From: Haematobia irritans
Lineage: Eukaryota; Arthropoda; Insecta; Diptera; Muscidae
Assembly (NCBI RefSeq): GCF_050003625.1
Contig: NC_134401.1
Span: 94,466,852 to 94,530,851, forward strand
Length of the DNA stretch: 64,000 nt
Reading direction: 5' to 3'
Part shown: one piece after another, positions 40,809 through 54,037 of the stretch
Layout of the letters: each line of letters starts with the position of its first letter
Position numbering within the stretch: position 1 is the first letter of the stretch
Made by a program: the position numbers and the translations under genes
Notes under the pieces: model-generated
What the model saw: the letters and a program-made list of their open reading frames with translations, nothing else
Told to the model about the DNA's origin: nothing
Databases searched by the model: none

Positions 40809-43671
40809 ATGAGTTCAGAAAGGGAGAAGAAAGGATGGTTCCATTCGCTCACTAGACGGAAAAAGTCTCAGTCACAAAATTCAATAAACTTAAGTGCGGC
40901 GATATCTGATAATGAATTACTACCAACGCCGGCTGCCACCTCCTCGCAAATACAAAGCAATAATAATAACACAATTGATGCTGAGGCAACTTGTCACACG
41001 GTAGTAGGACGTAAGCGCAAAGAGGAGAAAAATGCATTTCAACGTTTTCGAAAGAAAATGGGTCTGAGATTTTCATTAAGAAGGCGGAAGTCATTCCAAG
41101 GCGATGGTGGAGCGACAACAGATGCTTCGTCGGAATTCCTAACTTCGTCGCCGGTACATCAGCCATTGCAATTCAATTTTAAGGGCAGCAATACTACAAA
41201 TGACGAAGCTGATACTTTTACACCATTCTCAAATGATTTCAAACGTTTTATCAAAAAGAAATGGCTTGAAAGGGAAGATGGTCCAAATTGGATTATGTAC
41301 GGAGCTAGTAGTGAAATGTTGAAGTAAGTTTTGATATAATTAATAATTATCTTGACATTAAAGGTTAATTTCGAAGATTTTGATATTCCCAACACACGAA
41401 GTTCCAACAATATAAACTACTCTGTTTTTTGGTTAAAAGGAACCAAACAAACCTAATTGCACTATTCAAAAATATTAGAGTAGCTTGTATCACTTTCATT
41501 TAAAAACAAAAATAGACTTCAATCAATTACACTTTTGATTCCATACAAAGGCATCCCTAATAAGGCACTTTCAGAACATTTAATATGTATCCTTTGGAAC
41601 GAGTTTATGTAGATTATGCGGGACCTGTGTTGGGATGATACATGTTACGTCGAAGATAACATGAGATTCAACTATGTACAAGGATATATAATTATAGTGT
41701 GAAGAAATACTGCATGATGTTTGGTACGGTGGATGGTAAACTCATAAAACTCCCCTATCTACGCCAATAAACAAAAAATAAGTCAATACAACAATTTTAT
41801 GATGATTTAGCAAAATTTATGCACAAGAGATATGAAAACTCTTTCAATTAGATTTTAAGATAATTTGCACTATTTATCTCAGCGGCTCGAGTACTATGAT
41901 TTTGATATTTTAATGCATAATTAACCCACGCAAAGTAGACCTAGTAGAATTCTACCAAAAATGCTAGATTTTTTACTGTTTAGTAGATTGGTAGAATTCT
42001 CGGTGTTTTGGTAGATTTTGCAAAATATTTCTCTCAAACTAAGAGAAAATTCATAAATAGAAATTTTCTATAGTAACAAAATTTAAGAAAAATTTCTATA
42101 GAAATGAAATATTGAGAAATTTTTCGATAGAAATGAAATTTTGAAAAAAAAAATTCTATAGAAATTAAATTTGAGAAATTTGTTTATAGAAATAAAATTT
42201 TTGGAAAATTTTCTATAAAAATGAAATTTTGAAAAAATTTTCTATAGAAATAAAATGTTGAAAAAATTTTCTATAGAAAGAAATTTTGACAAAATTGTCT
42301 ATAGAAATAAAATTTTGACAAAATTTTATATAGGAATAAAGTTTAGACAATATTTTATATAGAAATAAAATGTTGACAAAATTGTCTATAGAAATAAAAT
42401 TTTGACAAAATTTTCTATAGAAATAAATTTTTGACAAAATTTTCTATAGAAGTAAGATTTTGACAAAATTTTCTAGAAAAAAAAAATATGAAAAAATAAA
42501 ATTTTGAAAAAAATTTCTATAGAAATAAAATTTTGAAAAAATTTCTATAGAAATAAAATTTTGGCAAAATTTTTTATAGAAATAAAAATATTTGATTGGC
42601 AGTTTTGTAGTAAAATTTCCTCCAATCTTTGAAAGAATATTTTTGGCTCGAGTGGCAACCATGGTTCTAAGACGCTATATGGAAACCTAACATATAGCAT
42701 CGAGTGTAACTAAATACTAGCATAAAAAACAAAAAATGTGTTAGTTATTCAAATATCGTACTATTCGGAAGTTAATCACAAATTTAAAATTGCTTAAAAG
42801 ATAACCTAAGATAATTTTAATATCTCCATTGCTTATGTTTCTAGTTATTCAGACACAAAATCATCAGACACTACGGGCGGCAATAGATTAAACAAGGGAA
42901 CAAAATTGAACTTTTTTGTGTTGATTTGAAATTTATAGCAAATTCTTAGTAATTTGAGGTCGCTGACTCCAAATCTGCACTTGGTTTTTTCTATCAGCTC
43001 GACTTTTCGAGATATACCGTTATGTTCAAAATTAAGGCACTTCCACTACATATATTAGAATGACTTGAAAACGGTTCACCATATTAAATTAAAAAAAAAA
43101 CTGAAACTCCCAAACAATACTCTCTTTAAGCCGTCCTTACATTGTTTGGATAAAGTGATAATGTGTTTTGCTTCCTTAATATACAAATATATTTTTTCTT
43201 TTCAGCCAAGTTTGGTATTGGGGAGAAATATCAAGACGTGATGCACAAAAGCAATTAACCGATAAACCAACTGGATCTTTTTTGGTACGCGATTCAGAGA
43301 CGAGTGGTTGTCAATTCACATTATCATTTCGAATAGTCAATGTAACACTACATTATCGTTTGGAGTATCGAAATGATTATTGGCATTTTGAAGAGTTAGA
43401 GTACGAGTCCATTGTCGAAATGATTGAAGACATTTTATATCGTTGTACAAATGATAATTTTGTATGTTTCGTTAAAGTACCAAATGAAGTTCAACCACCG
43501 TTTCCAGTTATATTGAAATACCCTCTAAGTCGTTACTGGAATATGCCAAAGCTTCAGGATTTGTGTCGGCGTGTTATACAGCGTACAACAAAATCGGAAG
43601 ATATATCCAAACTTTCCATACCACCTCGTTTACAAATATATTTAGCTGAAAAAAGGGAATTGGTATTCTAG
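40809..43671 (+). CDS. Socs44A: Suppressor of cytokine signalling at 44A
   Basis: SOCS proteins bind phosphotyrosine targets through an SH2 domain and recruit a Cullin5-Elongin ubiquitin ligase through the SOCS box, damping JAK/STAT or EGFR signalling. Two exons, 40809-41323 and 43206-43671, make 326 residues. Exon 1 is a basic, Ser-rich N-terminus (GWFHSLTRRKKS, KKMGLRFSLRRRKSF) and the N-SH2 helix region. Exon 2 opens QVWYWGEISRRDAQKQL, with GSFLVRDSE holding the phosphotyrosine-binding Arg (residue 200), and ends with the SOCS box (LQDLCRRVIQRTT and LPPRL-like IPPRLQIYL). The donor is AA/GTAAGT and the acceptor TTTTCAG. AATAAA occurs at about 43983. The intron of 1.9 kb carries a 29-bp repeat array. 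Confidence 0.95.
41935..42665. mobile_element. Dispersed element with internal 29-bp repeats, in the Socs44A intron
   Basis: The left part has TAGTAGAATTCTACCAAAAATGCTAGATTTT, whose inverse also appears at about 60570-60600 beside another array. About eighteen imperfect copies of the 29-base unit follow (42050-42590), ending near GAGTGGCAACCATGG. Minus ORFs over it follow the repeat period (KFCQNFIS repeats) and are not genes. Confidence 0.75.
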
Positions 43672-44150
43672 ATGAACATAAAAATCAAACAAAGTAAATG
43701 TGTATACATGTCGTTTGTGTACAGAATATCCACTTTAAATCTCAAAATAGGGAAAATAAATTGACATCACATATAAATGAAGGCAGACCTCGATTTAATA
43801 TTGCCATTTTATTCGTTACGCTTCGGAAATTTTGTATAAGCTGCCATAAAATGTACATATATCCTGACTGCCATGAACTTTTGGTCTTCGGCAACCATCT
43901 CTTTTTGTGTTTTGAAATCACATTTTCTTCCGAACCAAATTTACTCCTTTGGAAAACTAATGAAAAGCAAAGGTAATATTCAAATAAAATATGATTCGTG
44001 CAACAATTTAAATTCATGAACAGAAGAAGATTTAAAAATGCTTTTAAGCTGGCCTTAGTAGCACCGTCGAAGTGCGTTAGACTTGCATAACGAGGGTGTC
44101 GCTTTCGTTTCTCGACTGGGGCGACACTGGCAACGATAAGTTACGTACGT
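43672..44150 (+). other. 3' flank of Socs44A
   Basis: Likely 3' UTR to about 44000, with AATAAA at 43983. Short ORFs on both strands lack domains. Confidence 0.5.
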
Positions 44151-46005
44151 GAATTATTATTTGTACATGTGTCTGCTGAAAAATGGAAATTCGATCGTAT
44201 ATCGTTTCTATAAATTGACGAGACAAAAAATAGAAGAGATGCAGAGCCAAGACGAACAAGAAAAAAACAAAGCTTTATTAAATGAGGTTCACTTATGGCG
44301 ATTTCGATTGGTAAAAAAGGTGCAACATCCTGGAAATTGCTTGCAAAATATGAAATATGAAATATAGCTTTTGGGTCCTGTATCCCTCACAATATTATGA
44401 ATTAACAATAATTTTGGAATGACACTATCATTTGAGTGAAAATATAATGACGAAAAAAGTAGTGTAACGCCAAGGCAACATATTTTTTGCGAAACGACCT
44501 ATTATTTTGCCGTTGCCGTTGAAGCCACCTAAATATAATATACTCCTTTGTTAATCCAACATGATTGATTTAAAGAAATAGCAGCTGGCTTAAGTTATCT
44601 CGCCTACACATACCAAAAGTGATATCTGACATCTTGAGAGCTTTAGAAAATCTAGCTCATACATAAAAGCGACCTAATTTTTATTTGGCATTTTGGGAAC
44701 ATATTGAAATGCCCATGACAAGGATAAATTTCCGGTTTAAACGATTAATCAAATAATAATAATTAAATGAATGGGCACTATAAATTTTTGGCTAGTTTGG
44801 AATGATGTTCATGTCCGGAATCTGACGTAAACTTTTTTTATTAATATAATCTTTTTTAACCGACCCAATTAACCGTGGAAATCGAGGCCTAACTGAATTT
44901 ATTTTTTTTATATAATCAAAGTAAGATCTAACAAATTATTTTCTAACTATATTCTCACACAGTGTCGTTTGCAATGAACATTAATATACAAACTTGTGGC
45001 AGATTTTGCGTTTTATTTTTTATCTTGAGATTTGGTAATTTTTTATTTATGGTTTCACATAATAATTAATGAGTCTTATAGAATTATATTAATTATTCAA
45101 TTTCTGCCATAACGCTTTAATATTAAATTTGTAATATTCCAGTTTGGCGGCTGGTCAAACTGAGCATAGTTGCAATTAAATGAAAATATACACGATAGAA
45201 AAGTTTTTTAGTAGTAAGCCATTTATTTTCTTGGAAATTTTAATATTTAACACAATGCTATGCAAATACGCGTCATGTATATAAGTATTAAAACATTATC
45301 TTTAATTAGCATATACATACATAAATAAAAACCAAAGATTTTAATAGTTACGTTAACTACCACCGGTTGTTTCCTAAAAATTTTATCAAAGTTTCTTCAA
45401 ACATATTAAGTTTATATTAACTTACAAAAAAATGATATTAAAATAAAAAAATACAAAAAGGATTTTAAATCATCTAATTTCATGTCTTAAAAATAAAAAA
45501 AATATATATATTTATAAAGTAAAAATACTGTCCTATCAAAGCCTTGCTTTAATTTCACAAAACAAGTATGTCTTTGTCTTCCTTAAAACGCAACAATTTA
45601 TGTTAAAACTCTTGTTCAATATATATGTATATTTAAGTACATACATACCAAGCATATTTCAATTGTATACAAATACACTCACAAAAATATGACAAATGTT
45701 ATTTTTATTTCTAAAAATATGATAATTTCTTGAGTAAATAAATGCATATAAACACAAGATATATACATTGCTTTCGAATTCCCCACTTCCCCATTCAGAA
45801 CTAAACCCCGCTAAAAAAACTTGATCGTGTACAACCGAAACTGGTGGTATTGAACGCATTGCACCTCGGTGAGCCTCAAAGGCCAAATGTGTAAGTAGCA
45901 TTCGTTTTTCCAGTTTTTATTCGGTTGAGCACATTCAGGATTTTAGGAATAAAAAATAAGTACAAATAAAATAGTTAACCCATGGCAGTGGAGCCTACGT
46001 AGTGC
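44151..46005. other. No gene recognised
   Basis: AT-rich intergenic DNA. A 72-codon plus ORF at 44149-44367 is rich in charged residues (LTRQKIEEMQSQDEQEKNK) but has no recognised family and no second exon. Confidence 0.45.
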
Positions 46006-46006
46006 T

Positions 46007-47333
46007 GGATTGTATGGATCGGACAACTTCATGGGCCAGCGATTTACGTCACGTCCGTATTAATTGTTATACGCAGTCTAGTTTTAATATTGAAGGTGGT
46101 GCTCACGTAGAGCTTCACTAATAAGTTTCTGATCCACTACCTTCAGAAAACTTGTACATCACTGTTCAGTTTCGAAGAGGTGTAATCGGTGGTGGGAATT
46201 CTTACACGTCGGAAATTGTTCCCCGCTACGGAAGTATGTATGGTCATACTGATTACATGTTTGCAATCGTAGAGCTCGATTGATTAATCATCTTATGCCC
46301 AAAATAATATATATATTTTTTTTAAAGAAACTTCAGACCCAAAATAAATAATATACTGGGAATGCTGTGCCAACGATATAGACGCTAGTGACCAAATCAT
46401 ATGGGGTTTAGCACCCAATCCTAGGACAGTCGAGATAGAGTTGTACACCGTGTAAGAAGTAATTCATGACTCATGATTGTATGGTAAACGAGGATGCCCC
46501 CACCAGCATGGTTGCCAAATTTGTCATCGACGTTGACTGCTTTGATATACGGCGTACTCTACAAATCCGTCTACAAACACAGCAAAACATTTCATTACCA
46601 AATAATTGATAAGTAATTACTATTAAATGGAAATCTTGATTACTTTCGCAAGGACATGTCCTATAAGGAAAGTATTTCTCTGCACCATTGCCAAGAGGTG
46701 AATCGTAAGCATGGACGAGATATGACTAAAAAATAACAAATTTATTGGTCACGTGGTCGTACTCATGAAATTTTTTGATGCTTTGTAACCGAAACTATCC
46801 GTCATTATTATCCAGCATGCGGTATTGTTGAGGGTATGAAACAAATGCTATTGGTAAGCAGTTTTTCACCTCAACTACTTACCCAGAATTTACTGGAAGG
46901 AGATCATTTCGCGTCTTTCTTGCTCTCCTTACTGCAATGGGTCCTATATGTCGGGTTCGAGCGATACAAGGAATCTCTCTTTGTCCAAGGATACAACCAC
47001 GAGGTAGAATATAGTTTTGATGATATATACGATCGGTTAAATGCTTACCGCGGTGATCTTAATTGTTATTTCACTGTGATAAAATTTATGGATATCTGTC
47101 ACCAAATCATCAACCACACTGTTCACTACATGGACAGCGAAAATATCTCGGTCGTGGTAACCAATCGGCAAACAAACTACCAGAAAATTCCAACAGTAGC
47201 ATTTGCCAAACTTTCCAAGTCATTTCGCTCACACCACTTGCCCAATACCCTGCCAACATTTTTTTTTGGAATTGGTGACACTTTGGGTATCGACGTCAAG
47301 TTGAAAACACTTATAGACTTTTCCAATTTATAA
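46007..47333 (+). pseudogene. Decayed coding sequence of unknown origin
   Basis: Several stretches read like protein in shifting frames. About 46085-46285 gives, across stops, phrases such as NIEGGAHVELH, LYITVQFRRGVIGGGNSY and YGSMYGHTDYMFAIVELD. About 46390-46470 gives DASDQIIWGLAPNPRTVEI. The ORF 46836-47333 (165 codons) has GFERYKESLFVQGYNHEVEY and CYFTVIKFMDICHQIINH. GC content is higher than in the surroundings. I do not recognise a family. It could be a dead gene, a retrocopy or an endogenous viral remnant. Only the 165-codon ORF is uninterrupted and its start is arbitrary. Confidence 0.35.
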
Positions 47334-47707
47334 ATATAAGATTTCATAAAAATATTTATTTTAAGATCTGTACATTTTTATTAGTTCCCAAATGCCACAG
47401 ATCATTCTTTCCCTGCCGTTAAAAATAAAATCCACATTTTTCTGAAAATGTTCTTTAAATTTTATTTTATTTATTTTTCTTTTATACTCTAAACTTTTGT
47501 CTTTTTTTATTAACATTATGATTATTATAATGTATTTAAAACTCAAAAGGCCAATAAGCTTCATTCGCCATAATAAAAAATAATTCATGAAAAAGTCAAT
47601 TTAACAGTGCAAGCGATATAAAAAAATGTATGTATATAGTTCTTGGTAGGCGCAAGATCAACAAAACATAATAATGGAAATGTTGATATAACTTACAACA
47701 ATCGCAT
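47334..47707. other. 3' flank of coilin
   Basis: Probable coilin 3' UTR (minus) with AT-rich sequence; nothing else seen. Confidence 0.5.
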
Positions 47708-50700
47708 TCAATTGTTCGCTAATATACGTGGCTGAACCATCTCACTGAATTTTATATTAATAAATTTTTCCTCGCACTGCGAATTATCCATGTATCTGTC
47801 AATATATTTTTCACCCACATAAAATAGTTCCGAATGACCATCTAAAAAGTTATAAAAATTATTAGATAAATTTATAAGTAGAGATAAATAGGCATAAATA
47901 TAGGAGGGTGAAAACAAAACTAGAAAAAACAGTTTGGAAAAATGCCTTTTTATTTTTCATTTTTGTTCTTTAATTCAATTAATAATTTAATTGGAAAAAT
48001 ATTTTTTGTTCTGTGTGACCAAAATGGTTGTACTTTTTATGATTGGGACCCGATATTTTACAGTGATCCAAACGGAATAATAAAATTATTACACACACAT
48101 ACTAACCTGGAAGGCTCAAAAGCCAAATATTTAATAAAATCGCTAAGAACTCATTGATTTTCAAGCACTCTAAATTACAATAGAAACCTACCTAATATCA
48201 CCAATTTTATCATCTTTGTGCGCTGTTGAGTTCGTTCAACTCGTCCAGCTAAGAACTTAGTGCAATCGGGATTTCCTAGGCGGTTGGCAAAAGGGATCTA
48301 AAATGGTCAATAAATCAGTATTGTTAAGCATAATAGTTACCAAATCCATCTCACCTTGAATATCATAATGTCATTAATGTTGGGCATATCTTTAGCTTCT
48401 TTGCATTTTCCAATAATATTGTTGACTCTAATGGTGCTATTTAAGGTACTTCTAGAGGGACTCGTCAAGGATTTTTCATTATTTTGAACTTCTGTCTCGT
48501 TTAAATCAATGACTTCTTCAATGTCTGATGTATCGGATATTGAAATATCTTGTATAAGTTTTGAGGTTCTATTTCTAAGGCTAATATCATTTTCCTCATC
48601 CCCGTCCATACTAAGATCAACGCAATCTACTGATTGGATACTCAAATCATTATCACCATTATTATTGGCATGATTGGTTGATATTGGTAGTTCATTTTTT
48701 TCTGTTGTAATGTGATCATTAACATCATTTTCATCGGCCTGCGAATAGTCAATAGATTTTTCAATAATAGTTTTGGTATTGTCTGTATTATTCAATGTAT
48801 CATTCTTAGTTGTGGTATCATCTTCTTGTATTGTGTTATCTTTTTCCTGCATCGCATTATAGCTGGTAGATACTTCAGGCTCCTCATTATCTATTTCATC
48901 ATTATTTTTAGATGTTGTTTTTGATTGATTGCATGCTACGTTCATTCTTTCTACAGGATTTATTTGAATGTCTTCCTGTATTTCTATTAATGGTTTCCTT
49001 TGATTTGTTTCTTCAATGGTTTTCGCACTTTTACTATTGATTTCAAATACTCTTGGTTTCTTTGCGTCTATCTCATCTAATTGACAATGAAATACTACTT
49101 TAATGACTGGCTTTTCCCGCAAGCCATTTGATTGCTTTTTAGAGTTTTTGTTTGATTCTGTAGTCGAAATTTCGCCGGAATCGTTGAAGTGAATATGATT
49201 CGTGTGTAACGATGATTGGTTTTTGAAGGGATTCTTAGAAGATCGCTGGCGTTGCCCCGAATTTCTGCCTTCAGTAATAAAAGTTGAGGATGGCAAGCTT
49301 CTAAGACGTGTGGGTGATATGGACAATTCAACTGCGTAGAGAACGAGTAAATATTTATAAGGGTATTATGTAATCCCATAATAATTTTAACTGTAAGGCG
49401 TTGTGACGTGGACTTTTCTGTGAACACATTTTTTAGAAATAAAATCTATAACTCGGCACTTTCTTATAATAAAAATTCTAAGTCAGTCTACCTTAGGCAT
49501 TCAAGAATATTCTTTCGTTGTCTCAACCCGATTTTTTCAAAACCGTACCAGCTGTTTAGTGGGATCTTACAAGTTGCTTGAAGTATACCATATAATAATT
49601 ATCCTGGAATTTGTAAGGTATTTCCTAGGATAAACTCCTTGCCCAACACCCCGTTATGTAGACATTACAGAGACCATGTACACACCTTACAAAAAATCGC
49701 TTGATATGAACAAAAATGGTAAAAGTGCTGGTCAACAGACCTCAAAACCATATAGCATTAAATGTCTAACACCGTCCTTACACCAAATGCGAGATTGGTT
49801 GTGGGTTGACTAGCATTTTCGCCCTTAAGGTGGGTATTAAGTTCGAGTTTAGTCGCTAAAATAATAATAATCCATTTTAAGGAATACAAACTTTGTGAAA
49901 ATTTGCTTTGGACTATTCCCCATCAAGTTATAATAAAGTTTGCAACAAATGTGTATAAATTTTATGCCTTTTTTTACTGATTTAGTTTTCACTTTAGCGG
50001 CTAAACTTGAACTTAGTACTCACCTTTATCGAAGAAAATCTACAAAATGTAGTTATTTTCTCTATGCTAGATTTCGTTTTCGATAACCGCTCATACCAAA
50101 CAGATTGAAACGATAAAAAAAATTGACAAAAAGTTTTATTACTAAGAATTTTCATATTTGCACCATCTAGCGACTTTTTAGGATTTACTTTTAGTTTTAG
50201 AATATGAATCTCATCTAGGCCCCTTGGGCAGGACTTTTATAGCATCATAAGAAATTTTATAATTATGAACATAATATCGTGCCATTGATATTTGTGATAA
50301 GCTTGTTGCAAGCAGACTTGAGTTGCAGATAAAGTCACCTTGTTGAATAGTTACAAGGTAATTGTGAACTATCAGTGTTGACCGCATAGACAACCGACAA
50401 CCTGTGGTATAAAATACAGACTTATCAAACTGTGTATTTCCTAACCTTACGACTGTGCGTTTCGGCAGAATTTCCCCGAATCATCTTTATGTGGAAACCA
50501 TAAATATGATTTGTAGTGGCGAATACACCGCTACATGTTCTCGCAACAGTACCTCCTAGGATTTTATCGCGTACAATCGCCTTCCAACGTAGTACACTCA
50601 TAGAAAAAAAAAAAAATCTGCTAAAAACAGCAGCCAGTGTCTTCTGTTATATTTTTGTACCTCATGAACTAGCGGACAACAATTCGGGAAATTTGAAGAT

Positions 50701-53700
50701 TTTACACAAAGTATTCTCAAAATAGCAAACAGATAACAATAAAAATAATAAAGAATAAGGCAAATATATAAATTATACATATTTGCTATTTTAGCAAACA
50801 ATGCTTGTTTTTCCTTTTCAGCAGACATTTTGCTTTTTTAACAGATATTTCTTATTATCCATAGATCGAGATCCATCGTTGGGAGCCACCGTGGTGCAAT
50901 TGTTAGCATGCCCGCCTTGTATACACAAGATCGTGGGATTGGTTATTGGTTGACTAGCATATCGATATCGTCTCCCGTGATCCGAAAAATTTAGATTTCG
51001 ATCAAAAGTTCTCGATATCGCATGCCGTGATTAGCCTCCAGGCCACATACCACACAGGTTTGAACAGGCTTCATAAAGATACTTGAAGCCGCCAACAGTT
51101 TCTCCTGTTCACAGGTCCGATCAAGTTCAGATGCCTCTACTCCTGCATGTGACTATTTACAAGGTGAATATAATTTTTGTGTTATATAATTAATTTTATA
51201 TTAATCTAATAATTCTTTTTATAGCTTGTTACTTAGAAACTCTTTACATGCCTTCTTGAATCTTGAAATAGTACAGATCGACTTTATACATTGTGGTAGC
51301 TCATTGTACTTTATACAACCTGAGTAATCTATTCTTTGTTTGCATTTTTCAAACCTACATCGAGGTTGAAAATCGCAATGGAAGATTGTACACAAGTTTC
51401 AAACCTCTATTTTGAATCCTTTGAAGGGATTTTAAGGAACTGCAATCTTTGTTGTACGCATACACACTGGCCAGGTAATTTATGTGCGATTGTATCAATG
51501 ACTGAAAAATCATAAATTTCGTTCCCTCATCAAGTTTCCATTTCAATTTTTGCAGAATACCTACTGCGGGAGCAACTTTCTTCCTCACCTCTTCAATATG
51601 TAAATTCCATGACATGTTACTCTGAAGTAAAACACCAAGATATTTCACAGATCTTACCTACTGAATCAGGCTTCCATTGACAAAAACTTGGAAATCCTGG
51701 GTAATAGAAATGAAATGAAATCGGACCATTTTGGTTTTTCCAGGATTCAAAACTAATTGATTTAATCTAGCAAACTCAAACAACAAAGCAGAATCTCTTT
51801 CTATATTATTTCTCAATGTTGCATCAAACCTATAGGGATAAAATAAACAAACATCATCGGCAAACATAAAGAGCTTACCAGAAAAAGAAAGATTCTTAAT
51901 ATCATTCAAGTAAATTGCAAATAGTAAAGGACCAAGTCCACTACCTTGTGGCACGCCATACCTAACTGTTTCCAAAGAGCTTTTTGATTGATTGATCGGC
52001 ACAAATTGTTTTCTATTCTTGAAATAATTTTCAAATAGTTTCAGTTCAGATCCCTTAATCCCATAAAACTCCAGTTTCCTTAACAAATGATGGTCTACCA
52101 TATCAAATGCTTTCGAAAAATCAAAGAATATTCCCGCAACACCATTGAAACCCTTATCTAATACTTGACATATATATTGCACTACAGTTAAAACTGCGTC
52201 CTCAGTACCACATCCTTTCCTGAACCCAAATTGAAAATAATAAATAAATTTATTCTCCTCAAAATAGCCTAATAAATTCTCAAATAAAATCCTTTCAAAT
52301 ACTTTATATATCGTAGAAAGAATCGATATTGGTCTATAATTTTCCTCGGATTGTGGATTGGTTGTCTTCGGTATAGGAACAATCTTGTGTACCTTTAAAA
52401 TATCTGGGTATTCAGATGAAGTTATCATTTTGTTAAAAAGTACTAATAAAGATGGTGAAATTTCATTCATGCACTCTTTTAGAAACTTAGGGGAAATATT
52501 GTCATTGCCTGCACATTTATCAACTTTCATAGACGTAACTACATCCACTATATCTTGAAAACTGATAACCTGCATCTCAAAACAACTACTTGACCTCTCA
52601 AGAGTAGTGAAAAAATTTATTGTATCCCCCGGACGAATTTCTATCTGGGCCTTTAGTTCATTTATCGAAGTGATAAAATATCTGTTTAAGCAGTTTGTCT
52701 TCTCCAAATCATCCTCTAAAATTTCCCCAACAGAATTACGCAACCTAACTTCATTCTGTTTTTTCCTCCCTAAAGTTTCATTAATGAAATTCCAAGTTTT
52801 TTTGGATCCTGAATATAGTATTACCGTAATTTTCCAACCCATAGATTTCAAACATAACTGAAAATGTTTCATTCTACTACTTTTTCAAAGAGCTAAGATT
52901 TGCCATCGCGCCTGTTAATATATAGTAGATGGATCTTTCATATAGAACTGCCCAATCAAATATACTCACTTGAATTTTCTGTAGGTTTTTTAGAACATTT
53001 GCGATTTTTTTTCGATTTTCTTTTTGTTTGACTATCAAAGGCTGTAGAATATTGCGAATTATCACAATTGGCGTTAATATTATGAGATGAATCTCCACTT
53101 GATTTGTCCAATGAAGAAGTCTTGTTTGTTGGTGACTCAGTTTTACTATTTTCATTGCAAGATTTCTCTTCTAAAACGGATTTTGTGTGTGATTTTTTAT
53201 CATTTTCCATCGTTTTCTGTTTAATGGCATTTTCTGTAAATACTGAGGACGACTGTATGGGCAATGCTGGAGTATTTTCACAACTAGTGCTGGTGATTTC
53301 AGATGATTTATTCACTTTATCTCCCCCTTGTCGGAGTGTGGCATTAATGGCAGCAAAAGAATTCTTAATGCGCTTTGAGCTATTATTTGGTGTTGAGCTA
53401 GTTAAATCACAACCAAGAGAAAGATATTTTCTTTTCTTTTTACTTTCACTATATTGCTCATCATCCACCTGATTAAATACTTCTTCTATCCGTTCAGTTT
53501 CATCCTCATCGTGTTTTTTAGATTTTTTCTTTTTCTTGCTATTAGTTTTTTCTTTCGGTACAAATGCCCTGCAAATATAGAAAAATATAGCAGTCAATTT
53601 CAGGAGGGGACCTCCAGATATACTATGTCAAATGGGTGAAATTGTTTGAAACAGAATGGATTTACAAAAAACAATTGCAATTTTATTTATACTAGAATAA

Positions 53701-54037
53701 ACAAGTTTTTGACCCATTCAAGTTTTTCTCTAAATTAAGAAAATTCATCCTTACTTTAAGTCCTTGCAAAATCGCACAATCTCGATAGGTTCCTAAAAGT
53801 AAAGATTATTTACCATATATGACCATGTTTCTCATCATCCTTTTTTCTTACGTCTTTTGGTAAATAGCAACCATCGTGGAGAAATCCAACATCAATATCG
53901 AATAAAGCTTCAACTCTTTTCTGTAAGTCAGATACCGTTTTCCACGAATCCACGTCGACCATTACCATTACCATTTTTCTTTCATCGTCGAAAAATGTGG
54001 ATAGATCTATTTTAACGCCAAACTTACTCATATTCAT
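47708..54037 (-). CDS. coil: Coilin
   Basis: Coilin is the scaffold and marker of Cajal bodies, where snRNPs and scaRNPs mature. Six exons fit in frame: 54037-53852, 53792-53755, 53568-52970, 49331-48355, 48297-48192 and 47841-47708, giving 679 residues, close to fly coilin. The N-terminal self-association fold is in exons 1-2 (MSKFGVKIDLSTFF, WKTVSDLQKRVEALF, DGCYLPKD joined to EPIEIVRFCKDLK). Exons 3-4 give a long Ser/Asn/Lys-rich, low-complexity middle with a Lys cluster (KTNSKKKKKSKK). Exons 4-6 end with the atypical Tudor region (INDIMIFK, GRVERTQQRTKMIKLV, FSEMVQPRIL). I chose ATG 54037. The donor inside exon 1 (GAC/GTAAGA) keeps the frame, whereas reading past it meets a stop. Intron 3 (3.6 kb) holds a LINE. 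Confidence 0.93.
49838..50030. mobile_element. MITE with AAGGTGGGTATTAAGTTCG ends
   Basis: The left end AAGGTGGGTATTAAGTTCGA continues GTTTAGTCGCTAAA. The right end is the complement of AAGGTGAGTACTAAGTTCAA continuing GTTTAGCCGCTAAA, so the inverted repeat is about 35 bp. Related pieces occur at 2978, 54219-54465 and 56460-56675. Length is about 193 bp. Confidence 0.82.
50879..50944 (+). repeat. SINE head fragment
   Basis: It carries the tRNA-like head of the main SINE (GGGAGCCACCGTGGTGCAAT, then TTAGCATGCCCGCCTTG) and breaks off in a degraded B box (GGGATTGGT). Confidence 0.8.
51170..52915 (-). pseudogene. Non-LTR retrotransposon (Jockey/CR1-like) reverse transcriptase, nearly intact fragment
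   Basis: The frame 52872-51658 encodes most of a reverse transcriptase: ENYRPISILSTIYKVFE, FGFRKGCGTEDAV, FFDFSKAFDMVDH, GVPQGSGLGPLLFAIYLND and the catalytic FADDVCLFY. After one in-frame TAG at about 51655-51657 the same frame continues 51648-51355 (KYLGVLLQSNMSW, GILQKLKWKLDEG). The endonuclease part is missing (5' truncation at about 52915). It lies in the same orientation as coilin. A single stop and long open frame suggest a fairly recent insertion. Confidence 0.9.

Larger units (their letters stand above)
49332..52969 (-). other. coil: Coilin intron 3, repeat-filled
   Basis: This intron contains a MITE (49838-50030), a truncated SINE (50879-50944) and a LINE fragment (51170-52915). 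The remainder is AT-rich with no coding sequence recognised. Confidence 0.8.

Noticed and set aside
42213..42662. Minus ORFs with repeated KFCQNFIS
   Set aside because: They are the translation of the 29-bp minisatellite.
44149..44367. 72-codon charged ORF downstream of Socs44A
   Set aside because: No family recognised and no supporting exon; a chance ORF in the 3' flank is as likely.
53814..53851. Coilin exon 1 extending to HGHIW
   Set aside because: Using the donor at 53813 gives a stop in the next exon; the donor GTAAGA at 53851 keeps the coilin frame (CYLPKD then EPIEIV).
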